Assembly (NCBI GenBank): GCA_015055745.1
Contig: SVHS01000002.1
Coordinates: 1-64,000, forward strand
DNA from: Clostridiales bacterium
Lineage (GTDB): Bacteria; Bacillota; Clostridia; Christensenellales; UBA1242
Direction of reading: 5' to 3'
Length of the DNA stretch: 64,000 nucleotides
A program made the translations under genes and the position numbers. Positions 1 through 10,800 of this stretch are shown here, piece by piece (position 1 is the first letter of the stretch; each line of letters begins with the position of its first letter). The notes beneath the pieces were generated by a model. It did no database searches. It worked only from the letters and a program-made list of their open reading frames with translations, and was not told the DNA's origin.

Positions 1-29
1 GTTAATCTAATAAGGGAAGGTGAACAGAC

Positions 30-299
30 TTGAATATTACAGACATCAGAATCAGAATGGTGACTAAAGATGATAGCAAGTTGAAAGCCGTAGCTTCTTT
101 CACTATTGACAACGCTTTTGTTGTACATGATGTGAAAATTATCGAAGGTACAAATGGTAATTTCATCGCTATGCCATCAAAGCAAGCACCTAGTGGCGAG
201 TACAGAGATATCGTACACCCGCTAAATACTGAAACAAGAGAACAAATTAGTTCTGCTGTATTGGCTGCTTATGACAAAGAAAAAGCAACTCAAGAATAG
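30..299 (+). CDS. spoVG: SpoVG, septation/sporulation regulator
   Basis: This 89-residue protein matches SpoVG along its whole length. It opens MNITDIRIRMV and carries the family core KAVASFTIDNAFVVHDVKIIEG, of which the VVHD-IEG pattern is diagnostic, then AMPSK and the HPLNTETR tail. SpoVG is a small RNA- or DNA-binding regulator tied to sporulation, septation and envelope gene expression in Firmicutes. The start is TTG at 30, chosen because the purine-rich SD AAGGGAAGGTGA lies just upstream and the family N-terminus begins there. A strong hairpin terminator follows directly, so this is the last gene of its transcript. Its own promoter lies off the left edge. Confidence 0.95.
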   Translation: MNITDIRIRMVTKDDSKLKAVASFTIDNAFVVHDVKIIEGTNGNFIAMPSKQAPSGEYRDIVHPLNTETREQISSAVLAAYDKEKATQE

Positions 300-305
300 C
301 AATTA

Positions 306-334
306 AAAATATCTGCATTACGCAGATATTTTTT
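306..334. terminator. Bidirectional Rho-independent terminator after spoVG
   Basis: The stem AAATATCTGC / GCAGATATTT has a five-base loop and is flanked by A and T runs on its two sides. It can end spoVG transcripts rightward and the convergent GLUG gene leftward, whose stop codon is adjacent. Confidence 0.85.
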
Positions 335-3300
335 TTATAAGTTATTTAAGAAAATTAAGCTAATACCGTTATTTTCTTCCCAGATACCACCGATATTAAA
401 TGTCAAAGTCTTAGTCACTTTGTGAGCGATATTAAACCAAGAAGATATAGCACAAGTAAACTCATATGGTCCAGTAAATTGAGACACATCATTAAATCCA
501 TTTACAGTCTTGATATAGCTACTAATGCTAGAATCTGTATAACTTTTACCGAAAGCGAATGCGTCACCCATAGCAGCTATAGCATTGTCTACACCTTTAT
601 TTGCAGTATTGATGACTACACTCTGCATACTACCGTGATGAGTATCATTAGCATATAGGTTAAAGTGTCCGTCCTCATATTCGTTATTATCACTAGTTAT
701 AGCAAAGTCTTTCCATGTCTCGCGATAGAATATACCATATCCAGATAATGAACTATCTATAGTAGCATTCTTTAGCTCTGTGCCGTAAGGGAATACTAGC
801 ACAATCAATGAGCTTCGAGTAGAGTTTGTAGCACCGATGATTTCACTAGCAGCTTGTATATTAGTAATCTTACCACCAGTCAAGTTTACACTCACACCAG
901 CTACGTATACATCACCCTTGATAATATTTTGACTTAATGATTTTGTATTAGTATCATACTTACCTACTACTACCTGATCTACAGTAGCACTAGAATTATT
1001 CATCTCTGTCACAATACCAGCCACATAGTTTCCATATAGATTTGATGATACGACAGTAGTAGAAATCTTACCACTATTTTCAGCAGATACACCACCTACA
1101 AAGTATGACTTACCAGTAGCTAAAGTACCCACATTTGCGATAAAGTTTTCACTAGCCTCGATAGTACCATTATTACGTCCTGCGATACCACCTAGCAATA
1201 CTTTCGCATCTAATCCATTTACCTCTGTAGCAATAGCAATATTATCACCAGATACTGATACGTTAGAGATTAGTTTTTCATTGATAGCAGTCACACCGCC
1301 GACGAAAATTTCATTATTTGCAGATGTCACATTGATATTCACTGTCACATTAGAGTCCATAATGCTAGCAGCAGTATTGTATCCTACGATACCACCCACT
1401 TTAGCTCCGTCTACATTCTTATTATAATTTACAGATACATTACCTGTGATATTTGAGAATGTATCACTTGATCCACCATTAGCATCAGAATAACCAACCA
1501 CACCGCCGACTATATCACTAGCATACACTGTAGCATTTACTTCTGTATTGTCAATTTTTGCACTAGCTGTCCAGCCTGTGATACCACCAGCAAATTTTAC
1601 TGAAGCATCTGCATTCATTTTCAAGTCGATAACTTTTGTATCAGAAATGTTTGTATTTGAGATATATCCTGCGATACCACCAAAATCTGTAGCATTGATT
1701 ACGCCAAAGTTATCTTCAAATGTCACAGTCACATTTTCGATATTTGTCCTAGCAAACATGTCTGAGCTAGACAACTTACCTGCCAAACCACCTACGTATT
1801 TTGCATCACCTGACACACCTGTCACTACTACATTTAAGTTTTTAATAGTACAGTTATCTACAGTAGTAAATAGTCCCATATATGACTCAGCACCTGATGT
1901 CACTACAGTATTTAGATTTACTTTTATAGTCTTGCCATTACCGTCAATAGTGCAGTTTTTCAAAGATACTGGAGTCCAAGCATCAGTGATGTCTATATCA
2001 CCAGTAAGGACCACGCTTTCATTTGCCAAATCATTAGCGAATTTCTTTAAGAATGCATCTTTACTTGATAATGGAGCAGACTTTAGATTTCTTCTAAAGT
2101 ACTCACCCACTGGATCCACTGGATAGATATTACCCATTCTTAATACAGGAAGAGCACTATTATTTATCTTCCACACATATGTAGTGTCCCAAAGAGTTTT
2201 GTTATTGTCATCGATAGCATAATATACATATTCATTTGCGTTCAACAATTCACTTACACCAGCAAAGCCCCTGATCAAATATAGAGCAGCATCTTTGTCG
2301 TAGAAGCATGGATTACCTACAAATGCCTCATTTATGAAGAAAGTATTATCAAAGCTAGTCACTAGGTCTGTATCTAGTATAGTACTGTTAGTACCATATA
2401 CGATAGCCATATTTCCGATAAAGTGACGAAGCATATTTGCTTTTGTGCTATCAAAGTTTTGAGCTTTTTCTACATTACCCACAAATGCACCAAACGTACT
2501 GTCATCACTAGTAGTATTTGCATAAGACTGTTGGATAGTACCATTATCTGTACCAATCTCCATGCTACCAGCAAAACCACCAAATGCACCAGTAGAATTG
2601 ATCACATCGATATTGGCAGAATCTACATAGCTAGCCACTACTTTACTTTGAGATAACTTACCTACTAGGCCACCTACGTTTACTGATGATAAAGCATTAT
2701 TAGTACCGATGCCTACTTTGATAGAAGCACCAGACACATATGACATCTTGATTTCACCAGATACTGTACCCGCTAGCGCTCCAGTAAAGCTATTGTCAGC
2801 TGTATTTGATATAGTAGCTGACTTGATAGCCACTTTGTCTACTGTACCAGCTACGCTACCAGCCAAGATACCAGCATTGACATACTCGCCACTGATAGAC
2901 GCCTTGTCGATAGTAAGGTCATGTACTTTACCGTTAGCATTGATACTGTAGAAGAAACCAGCGTTATCATAGTCCCCTGTTAGGTTGAGACCAAAGATAC
3001 TGTGTCCATCACCATTAAATTCGCCATCAAAGCCCTGATATGTCTGTGCCAACATATCATAACCAATAGGCTGGAATGTATCAGTCAAAGTGATATCGTT
3101 CATCATGATATAGTGCTGATCGAGTCTATAAGATCCACCTATCTTACCTAGCTCAGCTTCACTCCTAATATAATAAGGATTGGCCTCGCTACCATTACCG
3201 ATATGTACGTTGACAGTAAATTTACCATATTTTTTGTTGCTAGTCTTGATAAGGAGACTCACATCTCCGGCTTTATCAGACACCTCAAAAGCGTTGATAT

Positions 3301-3550
3301 CAGCGTTGTATTTGATATATTTGCCTACCTCATCACCGCCTGCATTGTAGTCAAAGGTAGTCTTTTTGGCCTTATTTGCCTTTTTGATCTCTATACCTAG
3401 CTCATCTAGCGGGATAATATCGCCCGCATTGCAATACAATTCTGTCGTTTTGATAGTGATTACTTCATTATTTCGTAAGAAATAAAATGTAGTCAGTCCT
3501 ATACACACTACCACCACGATAGATACCAAGAAAATTAAAAACTTCTTCAT
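335..3550 (-). CDS. Membrane-anchored GLUG-repeat surface protein
   Basis: This protein of 1071 residues starts at the ATG at 3550. The SD GGAAGGA lies just upstream of it, and a 15-codon upstream extension has no SD. The N-terminus MKKFLIFLVSIVVVVC is one hydrophobic helix with no lipobox, so it probably works as an uncleaved anchor. After a short beta-rich region there are two GLUG blocks, starting near residues 125 and 510. Each opens with an 'I-x-x-x-x-L' stretch, a YIMMNDI or VLTGDID motif and an FNGDG or IDGNG turn, and continues as repeats of GG[LIV][AVT]G followed by a short strand. GLUG modules are known from bacterial adhesins and IgA-peptidase-like surface proteins. The role here (adhesion or matrix) is inferred. 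It shares its block architecture with the giant protein at 4822-25137. Confidence 0.8.
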   Translation of the reverse strand: MKKFLIFLVSIVVVVCIGLTTFYFLRNNEVITIKTTELYCNAGDIIPLDELGIEIKKANKAKKTTFDYNAGGDEVGKYIKYNADINAFEVSDKAGDVSLLIKTSNKKYGKFTVNVHIGNGSEANPYYIRSEAELGKIGGSYRLDQHYIMMNDITLTDTFQPIGYDMLAQTYQGFDGEFNGDGHSIFGLNLTGDYDNAGFFYSINANGKVHDLTIDKASISGEYVNAGILAGSVAGTVDKVAIKSATISNTADNSFTGALAGTVSGEIKMSYVSGASIKVGIGTNNALSSVNVGGLVGKLSQSKVVASYVDSANIDVINSTGAFGGFAGSMEIGTDNGTIQQSYANTTSDDSTFGAFVGNVEKAQNFDSTKANMLRHFIGNMAIVYGTNSTILDTDLVTSFDNTFFINEAFVGNPCFYDKDAALYLIRGFAGVSELLNANEYVYYAIDDNNKTLWDTTYVWKINNSALPVLRMGNIYPVDPVGEYFRRNLKSAPLSSKDAFLKKFANDLANESVVLTGDIDITDAWTPVSLKNCTIDGNGKTIKVNLNTVVTSGAESYMGLFTTVDNCTIKNLNVVVTGVSGDAKYVGGLAGKLSSSDMFARTNIENVTVTFEDNFGVINATDFGGIAGYISNTNISDTKVIDLKMNADASVKFAGGITGWTASAKIDNTEVNATVYASDIVGGVVGYSDANGGSSDTFSNITGNVSVNYNKNVDGAKVGGIVGYNTAASIMDSNVTVNINVTSANNEIFVGGVTAINEKLISNVSVSGDNIAIATEVNGLDAKVLLGGIAGRNNGTIEASENFIANVGTLATGKSYFVGGVSAENSGKISTTVVSSNLYGNYVAGIVTEMNNSSATVDQVVVGKYDTNTKSLSQNIIKGDVYVAGVSVNLTGGKITNIQAASEIIGATNSTRSSLIVLVFPYGTELKNATIDSSLSGYGIFYRETWKDFAITSDNNEYEDGHFNLYANDTHHGSMQSVVINTANKGVDNAIAAMGDAFAFGKSYTDSSISSYIKTVNGFNDVSQFTGPYEFTCAISSWFNIAHKVTKTLTFNIGGIWEENNGISLIFLNNL

Positions 3551-3583
3551 AAATCCTTCCCCAAACCGAAATTTGATACCGAT

Positions 3584-3611
3584 ATTATACCCCAATTCTC
3601 CGATTTGTCAA
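3584..3611 (-). promoter_or_regulatory. Sigma-A-type promoter for the 335-3550 gene
   Basis: Read on the minus strand, TTGACA (3611-3606) and TATAAT (3589-3584) are separated by 16 bases. The start codon is about 33 bases downstream of the -10 box. Confidence 0.8.
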
Positions 3612-3687
3612 TACCCATTTTCGATTTTTTTTACTCTAGATAGATAATATATGAAAAAATATTTCCATTATTACCCTTGTAATACTC

Positions 3688-3716
3688 TTGACAAATTATA
3701 CCATATGTGGTATTTT
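3688..3716 (+). promoter_or_regulatory. Sigma-A-type promoter for the 3750 lipoprotein gene
   Basis: TTGACA and TATTTT are 17 bases apart and lie 33 bases before the ATG. The promoter is divergent from the one serving the GLUG gene on its left. Confidence 0.75.
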
Positions 3717-3749
3717 GTGGGTAATAAATCAATATTTTGAGGTGATGTT

Positions 3750-4772
3750 ATGAAAAAACGTTTGGTGTCTTTGCTTTTATCTACTGTAATGGCTACTACT
3801 CCAGTGGCACTGGGTGGCTGTGACCTTATCGAGAATATCAACAACAATCAAAATAATCCAGATATCAGTACTACTGTGGATCCAAATAAGCCTGACACTC
3901 CGACCAAGACAGAAAAGGACTACTCAGGCCTTAGCCAGATCATGCTCAATGTACTCAATGACGAGTATTACAATGACCTCATCAGAAATGATAGATATAT
4001 GGACGCCGAGACTGGCAAGCTCTACTCTTACTCAGGTCGAGCTTATGGCGCATTCCCGTTCGCTTTCCTAGAAGACGAGGGTTATGATATCGAGAAGATC
4101 AAGGACGGCTCACTTTACTGCAAGTCAGAGTTTTACTTGAAAGGTAATGATATGTATATGGAGCTCAAGGTAGAAAATGAGTCTTCTACTCAAAATTATC
4201 TCACCAATTATATCTTAAAATATCATGTGACTGATCAAGAGATAAAAGAGATAAATATGCTATATGTAGGATTAAACCAATTTGATAGAGTCACTTATTA
4301 TCAGGCACCTTTCTATATCCAAGAGCTTACCTATGATAGAGACCCAGAGATTATATCTGAGGCATATATCACTAGAGAAGCACTGGAGCAACAAGCGAAA
4401 AATATTGGAAATAAAGATTACTCAGGCACAGGAGACGACACTCTTGCTACATATATGGGCGAAGTAATGGATGAAAACCAGATATCTTCCAATACTTTCC
4501 AAGTTCATCTAAATACTGATAAATCTGGTCGTTATATCAGTCCAAAAAACACTGTAAAAGTGGGTATAATTCGAACTAGAGGGCTAGGATCAGCTTGTAC
4601 GACAATAGATGGTATAAAAGTTTATTTCAGTACAAAAGAAAATATAAGTATACCGGACGCATATGCACAAGCATATTTAGATAGTTTGGAGACTGTGACA
4701 CATTATAATGTCACCAATACTGAGTATAAAGATGTACACGAGTCTACTATGTTTGATAAAGAAGTGGAATAA
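3750..4772 (+). CDS. Putative lipoprotein of unknown function
   Basis: The 340-residue product has a lipoprotein signal peptide: KKR, a hydrophobic core, then LGGC with the lipidated cysteine at residue 24. An Asn/Thr/Pro-rich linker follows (about residues 28-55), then a soluble acidic domain rich in Tyr and Asp. I do not recognise the mature domain. The start is fixed by the SD GAGGTGAT seven bases before the ATG. The gene is convergent with the giant GLUG gene, shares its bidirectional terminator, and is divergent from the smaller GLUG gene. Its position between two GLUG surface proteins suggests a surface role, but nothing in its own sequence proves that. Confidence 0.75.
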   Translation: MKKRLVSLLLSTVMATTPVALGGCDLIENINNNQNNPDISTTVDPNKPDTPTKTEKDYSGLSQIMLNVLNDEYYNDLIRNDRYMDAETGKLYSYSGRAYGAFPFAFLEDEGYDIEKIKDGSLYCKSEFYLKGNDMYMELKVENESSTQNYLTNYILKYHVTDQEIKEINMLYVGLNQFDRVTYYQAPFYIQELTYDRDPEIISEAYITREALEQQAKNIGNKDYSGTGDDTLATYMGEVMDENQISSNTFQVHLNTDKSGRYISPKNTVKVGIIRTRGLGSACTTIDGIKVYFSTKENISIPDAYAQAYLDSLETVTHYNVTNTEYKDVHESTMFDKEVE

Positions 4773-4800
4773 AAAAATCGAGCGAATTGCTCGATTTTTT
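4773..4800. terminator. Bidirectional terminator between the lipoprotein and giant genes
   Basis: AAAAAATCGAGC and GCTCGATTTTTT form a 12-base-pair stem with a five-base loop, starting at the base after the stop codon of the rightward gene. The T and A runs let it work in both directions. Confidence 0.9.
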
Positions 4801-4821
4801 CATTGTCCTTCTGAGTAGATT

Positions 4822-7800
4822 CTATCCTATCGTGATATTACCAGACTGTATAGTCTTGCCATCTATACCCGTATGACTCAAGGTCTGACCGCCACTTAGT
4901 GTCACCTTCACACTCTCTACAAAGTATGTAGTATATCCAGCATTCGGCACACCACCAGTCCTATCTGCTCCTTGCGGATATAGATATAGATCTTTTTTGG
5001 TGTCACCATCTTGCCTATACCAATCCGTCACACTAGTCAAATCCATCACATTACCATTCTTATCTACGAACTTAAACATGGAGTAGAAGCCCCAGTCAGT
5101 GTTTGTACAATATTTTTTATAAAGATAAGCATCTTCTACTTGATTAGCAACGGTTGGATATACTTTGTGTATTTTACCATTCTTAATCATGTATTTCGAA
5201 GTTTTTTCATATATCCAGTCATCTTGTTCTTTATAATTATTTTTTACTTGCAATATTGTAATGTCTATTTCTTTCAAATCTTTCTCTGACATATCTGACA
5301 AATCACCTACTACCCAGTCAGCATATGTAGATAATTCTAGGCCTTCATCTAAAAATTCTTGTACTGTCTTTCTTAGTGTGCTTGTAATTTTATGATTAGA
5401 ATCCAATTTGTTAAATACTAATTCATAGTCTCCGTCTAACTTTAAGTAAACATTATTTAACAAATCAACACCTGTATCACTAATCATGGATTCAAAATTG
5501 CTAACAAAATCACTGTCCGTTTTGTATCCATTATCCAAGTAATAATATTTTATTGTATGAGTTTGCTTATATGATACATCAAAAGACGGTTCTACTCCTT
5601 GAGAATTTTTATTGATAAATTTACTAGTTATTGTACCATATGCTTTTAATGCAGAAGTATTTTCCGCATTATATGGATTGGTAAATGAATAAGGATATAT
5701 TGCTAGATTAATTGAGTCAATAGCTGGCACATTTTCAAATATTCCTATTGACAAATCCGTGCTTCCATTAGACACTTGTGTATCGAGGTCAATCTCATAG
5801 TACCAAGTTTCTTGTCTATACTTGGATTCATTATTGTACTGAGAATCCAATGGAGATATTTCACCACTAGATTTTTCATAATATTTACCATTAGTATCTG
5901 CTATATAGACAGTCCTCATCACATAATCAATGTTTTCACGCAAGCCTTCAGCAAGAGAATCGACTTTATCAAATTGAGCATATTTGGTACCTAAAGACTC
6001 ATATCCATTTCGAGTATAATACATCTCATCGATATAATCATAGCCTTTCACATATTTATTTGTATTTTCAGTGCCTATAGCATCATATTGGGTTGGATTC
6101 ATATACCAAAATTCCGTAGTAGTATCTTCATCATATTTTTCTATCTCTGCCTTGCTTAGAGTATAGCCATTGAGTTTGTAATTACCTTCGTCGTCTATAG
6201 TCACTCTGTTATTTGAATAATCATCATTAAATGTATATTCACCCTTCTCAAAATCACCTCTGACATATGTCCTGCCATATCCATCTTGATACAGCTTAGT
6301 ATCAGAAACATCAGAGACATCTATCAAATCAAATGATTCATATCCATCGACATCCATTGATATAGATAGATAATAATACGCACCATTTTCATATACATAT
6401 TTTTGATAAGCTGTACCTATATACTCTGTACCCTCTTGTGTAAACTGATAGTCATAGGTATATTTACTATTGGTCCTTGTTGTAATAGAAGTGTCATAGT
6501 AAGATTTATATTCAATAGAACCTGAAGTCAAATCAGTACCTATCGGAGTAGCCATATAATAAGATGCGTAGTAATCTTTAGGTTTTTCTGCACTAGCAAA
6601 GTAATATATATATGTCTCTCCATCTGTGTCAGCGACTGTAATTTGAGAACCAATGGCTCCTTTATACTTATGATCTTCATAACTAACCACGTCCATATTC
6701 ATTGAAGATAAGAATCCGAGATTTTGATCCTTTGCACTAAAGTACATACGAGATGCGACACCATATTGTTCAATCATTTCTCCAGAGATGGATATTGCGA
6801 TAGGAGCTAAGATTGCAGCACCATATAGTATTCCAGCCCATGCAGCTAAAACTTTGATAATTTCAAGTGCTGTACCACCAGTTTTAATTGTCGCAATTGC
6901 CACAAGTACGAAAATCACAGTAGCTATACTTATACCGACAACCCAAGCAATCCAATCTGTTTTGACTGATACTGTAGCATTGGCAAAACTAGGACTCATA
7001 CCACACACTTCAAATAAAGATCCGCTCATAGGAGATTCATTAGTATGGTACGCTCCGGCAATATTTTTTGTTGATTCATTCACATAAATAACTTGGAAAT
7101 CAAAAGCTAAATCTTGCCCCATATAATTTAGTTCATAAAAATAATTATGAGCTAGATCATATCTTTTGCTACTTTCTCCTTTTATATCAAATGCATATAT
7201 ATAGCCCTTTAAATTTACCCATTCCGTACCCTCATCTGTTTTATTCTCCTGCCATGTAAAATATCCTAAATCCTCACTTGTTGTTTTCAATAACCATTCT
7301 TTTTTGACATTATATCCAGCATCATTAGTATCTTCATATATTTTATCACTACCATAATCATCTACTTTTCGCTCTTCCAGTAAAGATTTATAATTAGTTT
7401 CATAATCCTTATATGTAATAAAGTCTTTACCACTGCTACTATGGGCTAATTTCCCATTTTGGTCTTTAGCTACAGTTCCTATACCAAATACAGTATACAT
7501 TATCGGATTTTCTAGTCCCATATCATAAATGGTATATACTATGTAATCTGATTCCGTTGTGACATCTTCTGGTGTTGGTCCATATTTAAAATCACCAGTT
7601 AGTCCTAAATTTCCATACGTTCCTACGCCTGTGATGTACTGAGCGTCGAAGACTGTACCTATAGAATCCCATGTAGCACCATTGTTCTCAGCCTGAGGGA
7701 TACATCTCTGCATCACTCTGAAGCCAGTATACTCCTTGCTCCAGCCTGTGTAGTAGCCATTTAGACTACCAAGCAGTGGATTTGAGTCTTTGCCATCTTG

Positions 7801-10800
7801 ATTGTAAAGCTCAGCATTCTTTGAGCCCGTGATATTGAATGAATCTTGGTTGATATAATATGCCTGTGCGTGTAATGAAACTTCACCTGCGTTTTCTTGC
7901 ACATCAGTATCAAACTGAGTAGCGCCATCGGCGTAGTTTCCGTTTTGGATAGTATTGATAGTAAATGGATAATTGTGACTACCATCTACATTGACTGTCA
8001 ACGGAGTAGTAGTCTTAGCTACCTTGAGCATACCTATCAAACCACCGAAGTTTGTAGACATAGCCTGTAGGTCACTAGCATCAGTAGACTTAGATGAGTA
8101 AGGTTCACCACTGCTATTTACTAAGATACTATCTGTATCAACTATCACACTATCACTACTCCACACACCAATAGAGCCAGAGATTGTAGTATTTTTATCC
8201 ACAGTCGCTCTACCGATGAGACCGCCTGCGTGATAAATATTGCTAGCATATATCTTGATAGGCATCTTTTCGGCACTAGTAGATGAGATATTTAGTCCGC
8301 TGATACTATTTGCATTAGTCTTACCGAATAATCCACCTACAAACATACCTGCATAGTCTTTTTGTATCGCCACAGTAGGAGAGCCTAGCATAAATGATGT
8401 AGTGACATTACCTATCTCTCCGTCTACAAATCCAGCCATACCGCCGACATTGTATCCACCTTGTACACTGATATCCTCAGTCTTTGAGTCTTCAGTGATA
8501 TTATACAAGTATGGAAGCGTGATATTTACTGTTTGCTCACCATCATCTACCGGCACAGTGACGCTAGCACTCTTGTAATATCCGTAATAAGTACCGACAT
8601 TGATACCTACCTGAGCGTCGACTGATATGCCTAGCAAGTAGTTTGGATTAGCTAGAGATTTTGCACCCGCTTCTTTTGGAGTATAGACAGAATTTAATAA
8701 AGTATCACCGTCTATACTACCAGCAAAACCGCCTATTCCAGTATACACTTCGTCATAGTATGTGTAATTTGATGTATCTACATTATAAGCTGTATCACTA
8801 TTGAATGTATTTTCACTATTACCACTACCGATATTGTAAGTAGTCATGTAATTTCGTGTAGTGCTTACCATAGTAGCGTCATCGCCAGTATTTTCACTTT
8901 CGCGTACTGTACCCACACTGACTTTATCTAGTGCATTGTGCTGGATAGTACAACCTTCTGCCACACCGACCAATCCGCCGACACTAGTAGGCAAGTAGAT
9001 ATAATCTTTATCCTCTTCGCCGACTTTTGTAGTGTATTTGTACAACACGCCTTTCACCATAATGCCTGATGTGGTAGATGTAGTACCGCCACCAGATGCA
9101 CCTGTGTCTGTGCTAGCTTCTACGTTTACGTAGTTATTCTTGAGAGTAGCACCGCTAGCCCAGCCGACCAATCCGCCGACCGTAGTATTACCTCTCACTT
9201 TTGCTGTCGAATATATGTCAATTATAGAGACTACACTGCCAGCATATCCTACTGCACCGCCGACATTAAACACGCCGACGATACTGCCAGAGATATTTTT
9301 ATCACTAGGAAGATTATGTAATTCTCCACTTTCATCAGCTGCGATATTCGTTTCACTTTCTTTTTCACCGCCAATGATTTTTATTTCCACAGTATTATCA
9401 GTATCACCTTTGCTAGCATAACCTACTAAACCACCGACATTTTGATACCCTTGGATATTTTCTGCTTCATTTTTCACATTAGCTATAGTCAATGATTGAG
9501 TGCCATCTTCATTCTTACCAGCCTCTACCTTACCGAAGATACCGCCTACGTTTATTAGTCTAGTGACTGTGCCATCACCTGTGCCACTAATGATCATCTT
9601 CTCCACATCACCGATGCCAGGGTTAGAGATATCAACCCTATTTGTAAGATTGGTAGCACTATTTCCCATAAAGTATCCTGCGATACCACCCACATTGTAT
9701 ACAGTACCATGAGTGGCGAATGTAATAGCATTATCATTTATCACTTCGATATTTTTCAATGAGCCAGTGAGTTTACCGAATAATCCACCGAAATTGTATA
9801 ACTCTGTAGATTCATCGACCACATCACTAAATGAGATATTAATCTTCGCTGTCTTAGTAGCTAAGAAATTGATACCTTTTGTAGTAGTTTCATCACTCGT
9901 CAAAGTAAATGTACCATCATCAATATCAGCTGTAGCGTATCCGAAGACACCGCCTACGTTTGTGCTACCAGTCAATGCTACTGTAGCAAGATTGACCGCT
10001 GTATTATCAAAGTAGACCTTGCCTCCCTGATATAGTCCAGATATACCGCCGACATTTGGCACACCAAATACCGTGATAGTAGTCAGACTAGAGATATCTA
10101 GACTGTGTGCATATATGTCTCCAGACTGGATACCTGCTATACGTCCCACACCGCTATCGGTATTATCTGTAGCGAAGTTATTAGCAGTACTAGCTGTAGT
10201 ACCGTCAGAATAATTTCCCACATCAAATGTTTGGATATTTGATACAGTAATAGCATTGATATATAGTGTACCAGATTGTTTACCTACTATGATACCGTAG
10301 TATCTTTCAGTAGACTGATCTCCTATCATTGATATAACAGTCTTACTTGCATCTCCAGCCATTAATGTACATGCATCACTAGCAACTTCGCCAGATTCAT
10401 TTATTTCACCTATATTTACAATAGCAACATTACCTAGAGCATCTTTGTGTATCTCACCTACAAATCCACCAAATGCATTTGTATAGTATGAATAGCCCGC
10501 TGTATCACCGCTTTCGCTTTCTTTAAACATTATGTTAAGCGAATTGATACTATTTTCACCACTATTAGCCTTACCTATGACGCCACCTAGCACACCTACA
10601 AAGTTTTCAGCTTCTGCATTGGATACTAGATTTAGCTGATTATTATTACCAGTGATAATGACACCATTAGCCTCACCGACCAATCCGCCAGCATAAGCAT
10701 TACCATCAAAGTATGCAAAATATTTTGACATCATATTTTCTGGCGTAGCTGCTGCATTTGTGTCGACTCGTACAGCTTCGAGAATTATCTTACCAATAGC

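Noticed and set aside
1548-2126. 192-codon plus-strand frame
   Set aside because: It lies opposite the GLUG gene, has no SD, and its translation is the low-complexity shadow of Gly/Thr/Val-rich repeats. Similar frames of 60-128 codons opposite the giant genes (for example 6788-7087, 9140-9421, 20966-21304, 33863-34249) were rejected for the same reason.
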